NCBI RefSeq assembly: GCF_001949145.1
Contig: NW_019091396.1
Coordinates: 1,701,615-1,765,614, forward strand
Origin: Acanthaster planci
Lineage: Eukaryota; Echinodermata; Asteroidea; Valvatida; Acanthasteridae
Direction of reading: 5' to 3'
DNA length: 64,000 bases
Shown: in pieces, positions 40,301 to 52,300 of the stretch
How the letters are laid out: every line of letters starts with the position of its first letter
Position numbering within the stretch: the first letter of the stretch is position 1
Position numbers and translations under genes: made by a program
The notes under the pieces: model-generated
What the model was told of the DNA's origin: nothing
Databases searched by the model: none
The model's input: only the letters and a program-made list of their open reading frames with translations

Positions 40301-43300
40301 TCCTGAAATCTTTGGCTGTGGCTTAACACGGCACATGCACTTCTGGAGGCTGTAGCCCAGAAACTGCTGAAACTTGCCATCTGGGCAGTTGTGTTGCTGC
40401 AGGATGTATCCAGGGGTTGTAGACACAGCGAACAGTAACCTTACGTGCCTGTTACGGACCCGTGAAGAAAAAGGTCTGCATAAATGCCAGCTTGTGTGGA
40501 CTAAGCCATTTGAAAATCATCAAGGTCTGTGATTTTTGTTTTCAGGAGACAACTTACAGGATCAACTGCCCTTTTCTTTATCTTCCAGGGTGACAAGGGA
40601 GCTGCTGGGGATGTAGGACGCATTGGAATCCCAGGCCTCCCCGTAAGTGCGTCAAGTTTTGTTGGTGACATTTATATCGTGGGCGAAATGCTGCCACACT
40701 AGTTAGTGTCACAGTTTTACTCAAAGCTAGAGCCATGGAACAGGCACTGTCGCTCATTTTTTGGCCTACTGAGTCAGACTACTGGATGATTGTAGTGTGC
40801 AGGAATACCACATGGTTGGAAAACTACTTTCTCATGGGTGTGCATGGGAAACTGGACTGCGAGTGGAAAGTAAATGATACCTACCATGCAGACAGCATGG
40901 GCCTTCATCTTGACTTACTTTTTGGACTGCGCCATGGACTCCTTAGAGCAAATAAATATAGAGTGTGTGTACAATGTGGCACTTTTATCTTCACATTTAT
41001 CATGAATTTAGTTTTGTTTACTTGGCAGGGTGCTCCAGGAGACCGAGGTGGGGCTGGAGCTATTGGAAATGCTGGAGCACCTGTAAGTACCTGCTGTTTA
41101 TCCTTTTCAGAAGAATCAAATTTGTTATTGGATTCTATGGATATGGACTTCTGCTTTCACTGGTGCCCGAAAACTTAGTGAATCCACTGTTGATATTGAC
41201 AGTGATGGTAACGGTGAGATGGACAGAAACTGTGATGGCCACAAGAATCACAGGCATGGAGAGGAGGGGGAAGGCCCTCCCTCCAGCCCCCCACCCCTGG
41301 AAATAAAAAAATTAAACAGGAAAAAAGAGTAGAATCGAAAGGCAAAGTGAGCGAAACAAACAAAGGACAAAAGTTGATGGAAATCACCAGTTTGCTTCAA
41401 AACACCTTGGAATTGATCCTCTTTTTTCTATCTGTGGTTTATCACTTTGATACTTATCAGTACGTTACCCACCCCTCCCCCCAAATAAAAGAAGTCCTGC
41501 TACCCTATGGAAAAAATCCTGGTCTGACTCTTGACAAGAATGATGGCCAGTGATGGTGAAAACAATTTTTTGTTTCTTGCGCAGGGTGCAAAAGGAGCAA
41601 CAGGCAAGCGTGGAGATGCAGGAAATCAAGGGCAGAGAGTAAGTCATTGATGATTCTTCCGATAGTTTCTTCTTTGACTTTTTTCCAGAAATATAAAATC
41701 CAACAAATGCCGCAAGCTTCTTGCTGGCTGCAGTGACTTTAAACACAAACTGGCAATGGACAGAGGGCGCGAGTTTTTGATCTTAGCAGAATGTTTCTCA
41801 AAGGCAAAATGACAAGTAGACAGAGATAAACAAGTAGGAAAGAGATCGGCAGATTGTTACTTTTTCCTGTGAAAAATCAACCTACGTTTTGCAGTTGCTC
41901 ACGTTTTAGCCGAGTTTATGCCTAATGCATGCTCACGGCTCACTCGAGGAAATATCTTGTCCAAATGTAGCATATAAGGCAACCCCACTTAGTTGAAACA
42001 GTGCTCAGGATAGAACATGTCAACAGGATGCTTTTGTGTATAGATTTGAAAAGGTCAGTCCAGTCCGCTGTATCAAATTTGTACTTTGTTTTGCAGATGT
42101 GTCGTAAATTAATCATAATAAGTCATAATAGCCGAGTGTGTGGAGCTGCTTCTTGCATAGAGATGAAGGCACAGAAATAGTTTTGGTTCTATTTTGGTGA
42201 CATCACATTTTGAGAATTTTCATGTGACTGCATCTATTTTGAAGCAGTTTTCCCATTTAGCAATTCTAAAAATTGCTTTTTTTTGTAATTTCCAGTACAT
42301 GTATATAGTTGGAAATGAAAAGATTTACTGAAGCAACATTTGAACTTTTGGCATTTACAAATCCCTCTCGTCTCACAGTGCCTTTGTGCACCAGGGCACT
42401 AGAAACAACTTTACGTTTGGGAGGGTTGGTTTGCATTGAAAGAACTGTAGACATTTGTGGTTTTTCAGTTGTATGCTCATTAGAGGAGATTTATGATTCA
42501 TCTTCCTGTGATTGTTTTCCCTTCACAGGGAAGTCTTGGCCCTCCCGGTCCAGCGGGATCTCCCGGACTGCGTGGTGAAGCGGTACGTTCTCACATCAGG
42601 GAAATGCAGTGCCTTGACACCAACTGCACCCCGTACAATATCCCCCCCACAGTGTAGCATGATAAGTGATGGCTGACATACACCATATACTGCTGTTTTA
42701 CATGTACTCTCCTCAGGTGGGGCAGAGAACGAGGTTCCTATCACTCTTGGTGTTGGTTGGTATTCATTTTAGGTACGAGAAATCTCAAAACGAAAGAGTT
42801 CATTTATGACGTCCAATCTGAATAAATCTTACTAGTTGATAACGTTTGCTGATCTACAGGCTGCTCGCAAGAAAAGTTAGTATGGCAAAGTGCTACAAAA
42901 TTAGCAGCGGGTGAACTTGGCCCTATTCCACTTCTGCCCCGTCGCTGAATGTTGGACATATTGTGTTGGCTTTATTTTTTCCTCTGGGTGTTTGTTGTAT
43001 TTAATACGCAGGGAGGTACTGGAAGATCTGGCAGAACTGGCCCTCCTGGATCCAAAGGAAATCCCGTAAGCTCGCAGCAGTCTCAACATTGAACATCTTT
43101 CTGTGGTCAACTTGCCTCATGTCTTACGTTCTGTTTGCATAAAGGGGAACACTTTCTTTCCCCGATTTTCTTTTGGTGCCTCACTTGTCGCGTAATGGAT
43201 GGAAGCTTGGATTGCACATTCAACCTAGTATGCAGGCTGTATTCTGAACTGGTCCTCCACCTGTTGAAGTAAAATCTAGTTTAGTTTCTGAACTCGTTCA

Positions 43301-46300
43301 TTGGGTTTCCCAATCATTACTTGATAGGCATGGCTTCTAGGGTGAATTTAGTCCTTGACAGGCAATGATGTAACTGGAGTGAAATTTTTGAGGGGTCACC
43401 TAGGAAACCCGACAATATTTCAAGGGGACATGGAAAGCAAATGAACAGTGGCTTCCGCATTCCAATATTTGAATGGGGGTCATCCAAGGATGCCACGAAC
43501 TCTCAGTGGGGGCCTCCCTCCCCTTATGCCACTGTTGATAGGGTTTCCATCTGTGCAAGTATTGAAACTCACGGGCATGCAACCTTTCCTCAGATCAGCT
43601 GATTTCCTCATTTTTCAGTTCACGCTCTTGCCATAAAAAATTGAAAAAACACTGTACAAAGTCTTGTAAAGATTGGAATTTTCTCGTTTTTTGTCAAAGT
43701 CCAAGTTGTACGCCTGAACTTAGGTCTTCTGTGTTGCTGACTTTGTACCCAAATGGCAATATTGACCAGTAGAATCGCTCAGGCTACTCTTAATCCTAAC
43801 CCCTTAGGACGTAAGTAAACTCGTATTGAAATTGGAGGATTGAGGACAGGTTTGGATAATGGATAAAAAAAAGGTAGGGGCTGATTAAAATTGCGGAGAT
43901 AAAGAGTGTTGCAGTCAAACCGACTTGCTTGTGATCCTTTAAAACAGGGTGAGAGAGGCAGAGCAGGCGATCGTGGAGCCCAAGGCATCCCAGGAGGACA
44001 GGTAAAACTCATCCTGTCAGATGATATCCTTAATTTAAGAACATGTATTTGCTTACAGCTTATCTTGACTTCAACTTATGCAAGCAGTGTTTTGTTTGAA
44101 TCGTCGCGGCATCTTCCTCAACCTGACATTTCTGTTGTTTTATTCACAGGGACCACAAGGAGCAGAAGGAGCTCGTGGAGAGAAGGGACCCAAAGGAAAT
44201 CCTGGTGATCCGGGAGTCCAGGGATCAGTGGGTGGACCAGGCCGTACTGGCGCTCCGGTAAGTAAATCCTGGGATGAAATTCAAGGCCCCCACTCCTTTA
44301 TAAGATGAAAATTTTCCCCGAATTCCCAAACTGAGAAAAGAAACCCTTCTGAGCTGAATGAGAAGAGACTGTGCTTCATTAAGAAGCCATTTACTAAGGT
44401 TCTGTGGTATTACTGGAAATATCGCTTGATTTCAGGGAGCCACCGGAGCCCAGGGAGCACGCGGGGAACCAGGCGAATCGGGATCAGTGGTATGTACATA
44501 CCTCTTGCTGGAACCTGTTGAAGTCAATGCACAAGATGAACAATGGGTGTCATAGGCCAGGTTGCCATTTCTGTGCCTGTCATGGCCTGGGCTGGTTTTG
44601 TTAGGGTGTTATGATATTCCCATCAATCATTTGTGTCATTTCATACCTGAGAATTTTGGATTGTCAGTAATTGCTCACCATAGTCTGTCTGTTAATGCCC
44701 ATAATGCTGACTGTTTCTAATCTTTAGCCTTGATTTTGAATTTCAAAGGGCATCGGTGGAAATTCTGGACCAGTGGGACTTCCTGGACCCAGTGGTGCAC
44801 CCGTAAGTAGAAATCTAGAAATCCATTCAGATGTCATGAAGCTGCATAAAGTGGCAGGATTTGGTAGAGGGTGAGTTTTCCTGTTTCACAATCAACAACG
44901 TCACTCGTTTCTTTTGTCTTTGCATTCAGGGATCACGAGGAGAGGTTGGACCGCCTGGACCAAGTGGCAAACCAGGTGCACCTGTAAGTATACCTTCTTC
45001 TGTGTCAGATTTTGCAGCAGTATGGCATTCCAAAGGTCGCATTCTTGAATCCTGCAGTTGCATTACTTGTGATCGTCATTATCAGCCCAGAAGCGAGTCA
45101 CAGTTTTGTTGATCTCCTGTTTTGAAATCTTATTCTTTGGCACTTAAATATAAGACACAGTGTACAACTGTCTTTCTAGGGTCAACGTGGTGAGACTGGT
45201 TCTTCAGGCCCAGCAGGTATCCGTGGTGCTGCAGGACCCCAAGGACCTTCGGGTGCACGCGGCGATGACGGCAGGAATGGAGCTGACGTGAGTATTGTCC
45301 CTTGCCCAATTTGCTCTCTCGAATGGATTTCACAAGTGACCAGCGGAAATCACTATTTCTTATTCTGGACAGTCAAGTGTCATTTCCTTTTTAGGCTTTG
45401 TAGCAAACCAGCTGTCATTGGGAAATGCTGACAGAACACTAGCAAAGTTGAACCTGGCATGGACAAACAGACTCGGCATTCAAATGTGAGCAGCATTTAC
45501 CCCAAGTTGGTTTGAGTCATCATTTCAGTTTGTTGTTTTGTTCTAAAGGGAGCTCCTGGCCCTGCTGGACCACCAGGCCCTGCTGGTGTAATCGGACAAA
45601 TTGTAAGTATCCAGCACAGATGCCTTCATAAGCTCTATTATTTTTTTTTTGTGTGTGAACATTTTCATGATGTATAAAATCCAGAGGCAAAGTTTAGAGG
45701 GCGGTTTAGCACAAATAATTTCAAGCAGTGGAAATATTTGTTTGCTTTTCAAAAACAGTTCACTGTTTTTTTTTTTTTATTTTATCATAGCTCAAAAGTT
45801 CCAGGAAATTTGGAGGCTAAATAAGATCAATTGTTTGCATGGAAATGCACTGTTGTTTTATTGTTCATTGCATATCTGTTTTGCTAGTGCAAGTGCATGT
45901 GATAAATCAATCAAACAGACACAATCACTGGTTTCATTTCTTAATCTTGACAATGTTTGTTTCATGAATAGTAATCTCTTGTTCCCCTGTCCCTTCCCCT
46001 AGGGTGGCATGGGAGCAATGGGAGCCCCAGGACCAACTGGCCCTGCTGGACGCCCTGTAAGTACTGCTTACACTTTTCAAATTGATGCGTATGTACGTTG
46101 TTGCACGTTTTTTTTCAAACTTTAACCACTTCCTGCGGGGGACTCCGGGATCGGAGACGTATGGTTTATACGGGTGGCCGGGGTCTCCGAACTCGGACAA
46201 AGAAAACGGGCCCTGTAACAAAAGACCGTACTCCGAACAAAAGACCAGGCTGCTGGGCATTACCGACATTTTTCACCCTCAAAAGTGGTGATAATCCAGC

Positions 46301-49300
46301 CTTGTTTTGAAACCATATACCAGGGTTTGGGGCATTGAGAGCGAGCAGATTAGCACCAGGGACAAAAGCGCTCCACCACCGCAGCGATGAGCCACACAGC
46401 ACCGCTGCACGCTAATCTGGCCCCTATTGAAAAGAGGTCAGCAGTGCACTGAGCCAAGTTCGTGAACAAAAGACAGTTATACAACACCGCACAATCTGGG
46501 CTCTGTTTACGAGGCTGCTGGCCTGGCTGAAATACTTGGGAGTCGATGAAGGTCACCTGTCAACTTAGAGTAGTGCCTAAAGATTACTTGGTGCAGTTAT
46601 AAACGACCGTTAAATGAAATGATGAATTTTTGAAGGATTTTGAAAACGGAAAAAAGGATAGTTGTGCCGGCCCAGCATCATCAACATTGGAAAATACCCC
46701 GGCATGAAGTGGTTAACAAGGGTGTGTGTCATTTGAATATTTTGGTTTTCTAGTTTGGAATCCAGTGTATTTTAGATTGTTCTTGATGTGCTTTATGTGG
46801 GATTGAACTTGAAAGAAAGTGGTTTATGCAGCTGTGACAACACACGAATCAGATGCTGAGTTTTGATATTCCAGTGGCAGAGTGGTCCTGCATTCGTTCT
46901 TTTGTTCTATTCCTTCTTAATTCATAGCCAGCTTCAGTAGTCTATCAGTCCGCACTGCGCAGTTTGTGTGTTGTCCGCTAACTGGTACATACCACAGGAG
47001 TTTGTGGCTGTAACTTCACTGAAATAAATCTCATTCTTTGGATCTAGTCAAATTGTAAACACGCAGCTTGGAAGTGATGCAGGTTATGATCTTGACTGGT
47101 GTCCATGATTGATGACTGTGCTTTTTTTTGGTCTTAACCAGGGTGCTGATGGAGCCCCAGGTAAACGTGGCTCTCCAGGATCAGACGGTGCTCCTGGATC
47201 CTCAGGAGTCCAGGGTCTCAAGGGACCACGCGGACCCACCGGATCTGACGTGAGTTTATCCTTGATGGTCACTTTTTTGGTTTCCTGATACACAACCAGG
47301 AGGTAGATATATCCAGACTCAACTAAAGGTCATTCCATAAAACTTAGACATGGCTGTAACTTTTCGGCACATTTGTTGTAAGTGGGCAACCCTGAGTAGC
47401 TGGATTTTGTTGATGTTAGTTAAGACTTATGCAGTTATCTTAAAATGTTTCAGAGCACTTTGAAGTTACCAGTGTATCCAACTGTCACCAAACATTCCCT
47501 AACTACATAGAACAACACTGATGTTGTTCATGTACTAAAAGCAGGAAGTTTTACATAAACATAATTGTAAAATTTCATTGAGCTGTTGCATAGTGGAAAT
47601 ACATCCCCGTAAATTTGTTCTATGCAAAAATCACTTAAGAGCCAGTCACAAGCAAGTTGGAATGTTTATCTGTGTTGTAATGGGCTAATCATTTTATCCC
47701 TGAATAATTGTTTGTGCTATAATAATGCGAACAGATGAGAATAAGGCAAACAATGAATTTGCATTGATAAGAAGCCCAGAAGGAAATTATCGCTCAACAT
47801 TTTTTGATCGTTTAAACCTACTGATGATTGCTTCCCTAAGGGCAGAGACGGTTCCGATGGAGCAACGGGTGCCAAGGGAGGAAAAGGACCTCAAGGTGAC
47901 AAGGGACCTCAAGGACCCCAGGGACCTGCTGGAAGTGCCGGAATGCCTGTAAGAGTTACTTGGACATTGCGCCGCTTGCTGACACAGAAATGTTACTTTT
48001 TGTAATTTTTTAAGTATGTTTAAGTATTTTAGTATGTTTAAGCACTTTCGGTGTAATTTATAGTGAAGTCAGAAAAGCCGATCAGCTGCCGGTACTGAGG
48101 AAACCTGAGAATTTTGGCACTGTCTCCAATGGACAGTACTGGGAGAACACAACATGAATATTTTCTGCAAATTTCTTATCCGCTGTCGCTAGAAGCATCC
48201 CCGGGCCTCTCTGCCAAAGAAGAGAAAAGTTTAAGAGAAGTTTCATGACATGTGCTGGGTACACATTGAGACTGTATATTCCAACAGAAATTGGCCGTGC
48301 ATGCTCAGTGCGTCCGCCTGCCAAATGTGCCTGAGCCTGAAAGCTTACGTGGTGAGTTCCCATCAAAGGGGGTCCTTGCTGTGTAAAATTACACCATCCC
48401 TTATCCCTGCGTGGAGCAGATTTATTTCTGTCTTTGTTCTACTGCAAGCCTCGAAAGTAACAAAGGTGCAGCAACAGGTGGGGGCACCGCATTGCCCAAT
48501 CCACTCAGTGGAATTTGACATGGAGGAAATGCATTTATTGACATTCCTCTTGCCAGGGCCGACAAGGACCAAGTGGCGGTCCAGGTGAGCGTGGAGCTCG
48601 TGGACCCGCTGGACCCGCTGGATCAAGAGGCAGCCAGGGACCTGACGGTGACATGGGACCGGCAGTGAGTCTCATTTTCAATTTCAATTCTACCTCGTTT
48701 TTGATCGCTTAATTATTTTGACGACAGTGGGATCAGGTGCTTTTGTACGGAGGTATAACGTGTTCACTAATTCTTTCTATTCATCTATGTGTTGGGGAGA
48801 ATAAAAGATTTGAACTGAACTGAGGTCTGGGAAACATGGCCTCTAACAAACTTCCACCAAGACCCTTCTCAGCAAACAATTTGAAAATAGCTGGGCTCCC
48901 TCAAACCAACTTTGTCTAGTTCTGCATCTACCTGGACAATGCTGGGTCTGATGACCATGCCTGGCTATTTTCAACTGTTCCTCATTAGCCAGGTCTCCCC
49001 AAGTTCTTATTTTGTTTGGCATTTTGCTCCAACTTTGTTCCGATTCTTATCGTGGTCACAGGGGCCAGCTGGAGCAGCTGGAGCCAGGGGAGAGACTGGC
49101 GCCACAGGAGTCCAGGTAAGCTTGATATGATCTGCTTTATGCATTAAAACATTGCCAACGGTAAGCTGTGTAATACCTCGCTTAATTGGAGGCATAAGTG
49201 TTGAAAAAGACTACAGGAGATATGCTGTTGAAAATGTAGCATGTGAAAAGGGTGATGTCGATAGTTGCCTTACATATTTTGGGATGATTTTTCTTCTCCA

Positions 49301-52300
49301 GGCATGCCGCATTTCCTCGAGTCAGCTAATTTCTTCATTTTCACTTTACATTTGTTCCACTGAAAATTGTAAAACATTGCACAACGTCTTGTACAGATTG
49401 GAATTTCCTTATTTTTTTGGTCAAAGACGAAGTTGCATGCCTGTTACTTGTTTCATTTTCTGACTCATTTTATTCCATTTTCATCTGTAGGGACATAAGG
49501 GATGGGGTGGACCTCCAGGCAGACCAGGTGCCGCTGGGCCTAAAGTGAGTCGAGAACCTTCAGAATGCCAGCATTCGGCTTTGTTGATCTCATTATCACT
49601 TGCTTTGTCACACTGGTATTTTTATACTTCAAGAAAAGGTATTTTTATACTTGAAGAAAAGTTCTTACATCATAGAGCAGCTCGTGTAGATACAGAGTAA
49701 TTTGGGCGAAGGTTGCAAAGGCGATGCCACGTCATTGTGATCATGTGATCATGACCAGGCAATCTGTTTCATATGGAGACAACTGATCCATGCACACCTA
49801 GACTCACTTGTGGCTGATATTTTGTACGTACTAATCCTCCTTTTGTTCTGCACACTCACACAAAGTTTAGAAAAGTTTGTGGATGCAGACTTTGCCTCTG
49901 TACACAGCCTGTTATGGTAGCAAATATATGACCTGCTCTGCAAACAGGTGTATTAAGGCGTAATGGCCTATTTTATGTGCCGAGGGTGAAAATATTTGGA
50001 AATATTTTGAGGCCTTGACCAGAAAGCCTCTGTTGCTAAGGAAAACCAAGAGAGTGTCTAATTTAAGTTTAATGGTTCAGTTCATTATGTTTAAAGGGCA
50101 TTATTTCAAAAAGCATGCGTGATAAAGTGAAATTACATGAATATGCAACTAGAAATAACTCCAAAAGGCAAAATGCCACTGGGATGAATTATATATCAAA
50201 TGAAAGCTTAGGATATGAGCAATTTGATTATATGTATAACTCAAATCCAAAATATGTGACATAATACACCTTTTTTGCTGATGAGCTGGTTACATATTGT
50301 TCTGTGGGCGTGCCCTGGAGTACTGAGAAATACAAGGTTGCTGTAAAAAATCTATAAAAAATATTGTTCAAATGACCCTAACAAGTCGGTAGTTGTGGTT
50401 TTAGGCTGTATATCAAAAGTTGGCTGGTATCCCTTTTCAAAGGTCGAAATTTTGGGCCAAAATAATGCCATCGGTAAAGTGGTTCAGCTCACTGCCTTAT
50501 TGTCTCTGTGAATCCCTGAGATGCTGTCTTCATTTCTGGATTATTTCTCTCGTTTTTTTCCCCCTCTCTTTGCAAGGGCTCCACTGGTGCCCGTGGTGAG
50601 AATGGACGACCTGGCCCAGCTGGACCTTCAGTGAGTAACTTGTCTCTCGTCTATTCAGAGCACTCCGTTATCATTACTGTGATCGTCCGGGAGCCTGGTT
50701 GGCTTGTTTCACTATGATTTCACTGATGATACCTGCGTTTCTTCTTTCAGGGTATTGATGGTGCTCGCGGCAGGAACGGTAAGGACGGTGTGCAAGGTCC
50801 CCGCGGTATGACTGGGCCAGGGGTAAGTGTTGCAGTAACGTAATCTCCACCAGTCTAAGAGACTGGTTGGAATCTACCTGCAGAGTGGGAGCAAGGATGT
50901 CCGTTGCCTTCCCTGTCCCGGTGGTGGTTTTTGTTTGTTTTAATTCATATTTCTTTTTAACTGCTTACGTACTAACACATCTGTGCATGAAATTCAAGTA
51001 CAGTGTGGAATACTTTGGTGGTACTAAAATAATGATATTTTCAATGAACTCAAACTTTGAGAGAATTTTGTTTACATTAACATATTCGAAGAAAAAAATA
51101 AACAGTCATTAATCTGATCTGATCATCAATGTTATTCAGCCTTGAAAATTACTATTAATTTGATTCTAATGACAACTGCCACACAAGGGAAACAGTTCTG
51201 CATTTCAAAAAGTATTTTAAAGAATTCAGTTTGCCCCAAGATCTGAATCAACCACTGTCTAACTGCTCTAAAATGGTTGAGGCTGAATTTAAATCTGAAA
51301 CGCTGTTGTCGGCTACTGTCAGTCTTGTAATGGCAGCTATGCCTGACTGGAGCAAAACAAAAACTACTCAAAAATTTAGAGGCTACATAAAAGGAAAAAA
51401 GAAAAGAGCTCGTGAGATAGCAACATGCAAACATCAAGAAAAATAGTTTCATTTTATGTTTAACCCTTCGTTGAAATCATAATGTCAATCTGCTTTTCTA
51501 GGGCCAACGTGGTCCCTCTGGAAGGTCTGGACCAGCAGGACCCCCAGGACCCCCAGGACCTGCCGGAGCACCAGTGAGTCAAGCCTTCCTTCCTGATGCT
51601 GTTTCACTACCTATAAGCTTTGCTACCTTAACCACTTGCTGAGGGTGTAAATTGAAGTTGCATGACGTAAAACTGGGGGATTTTCAAGATTTTCCATTTT
51701 TAAAATTCTTTAAAAAATCATAACTTAATTTACTCCCACACAAATGACTGTCTGGTGGCTACTCTAATCTGACAGACAACATCTATTGACGCCTGAGTAT
51801 TTCAGGCAGGCCTGCTGCCTTGTAAAAAGAGCCCAGATTGTGCGGTATTATGTATTTTTTTTTTGTTCCCGAAACCGGCATAGTGCACTGCTGGCGTCTT
51901 TTCAATAGGGGCCAGATTAGCGTGCAGCTATATTGTATCGTTCATCGTTGGGGGGCTGGAGTGCTTTTGTCCCTGGTGGTAATCCACTCGTGCTGAATGC
52001 CACAAACAATGATATAATCATTCAAAACAATGACAGATTTCCTCCGCTATTGACAACTGAAAAAATGTTGGCGATTCCCAGCAACTTGGTCTTTCGTTCC
52101 AAGTACGGTCTTTTGTTACAAGGCCCAGCTCTTTTGTCCGATTTCAGGCAGCCTGGCTTTGCGAATAAGCCCAAGGTACCCAAAACAGGGTTCCCCAGCA
52201 GTGTATGGTTAGTTTCTTACAGTCACAAAGTGGTAGGGCATAGCTGAGAGTGGTTCTGGGAGGTAACTACATATATTGGAGGGTTTGAACTTACCTTTGG

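Noticed and set aside
46082-46556. Short frames on both strands in the 46 kb region
   Set aside because: They lie inside the TTAA MITE and recur only because the element is repeated; no transposase motif.
51130-51452. Opposed open frames between helix exons
   Set aside because: Low-complexity Lys-rich reading against a Phe-rich reading, without splice context or family similarity.
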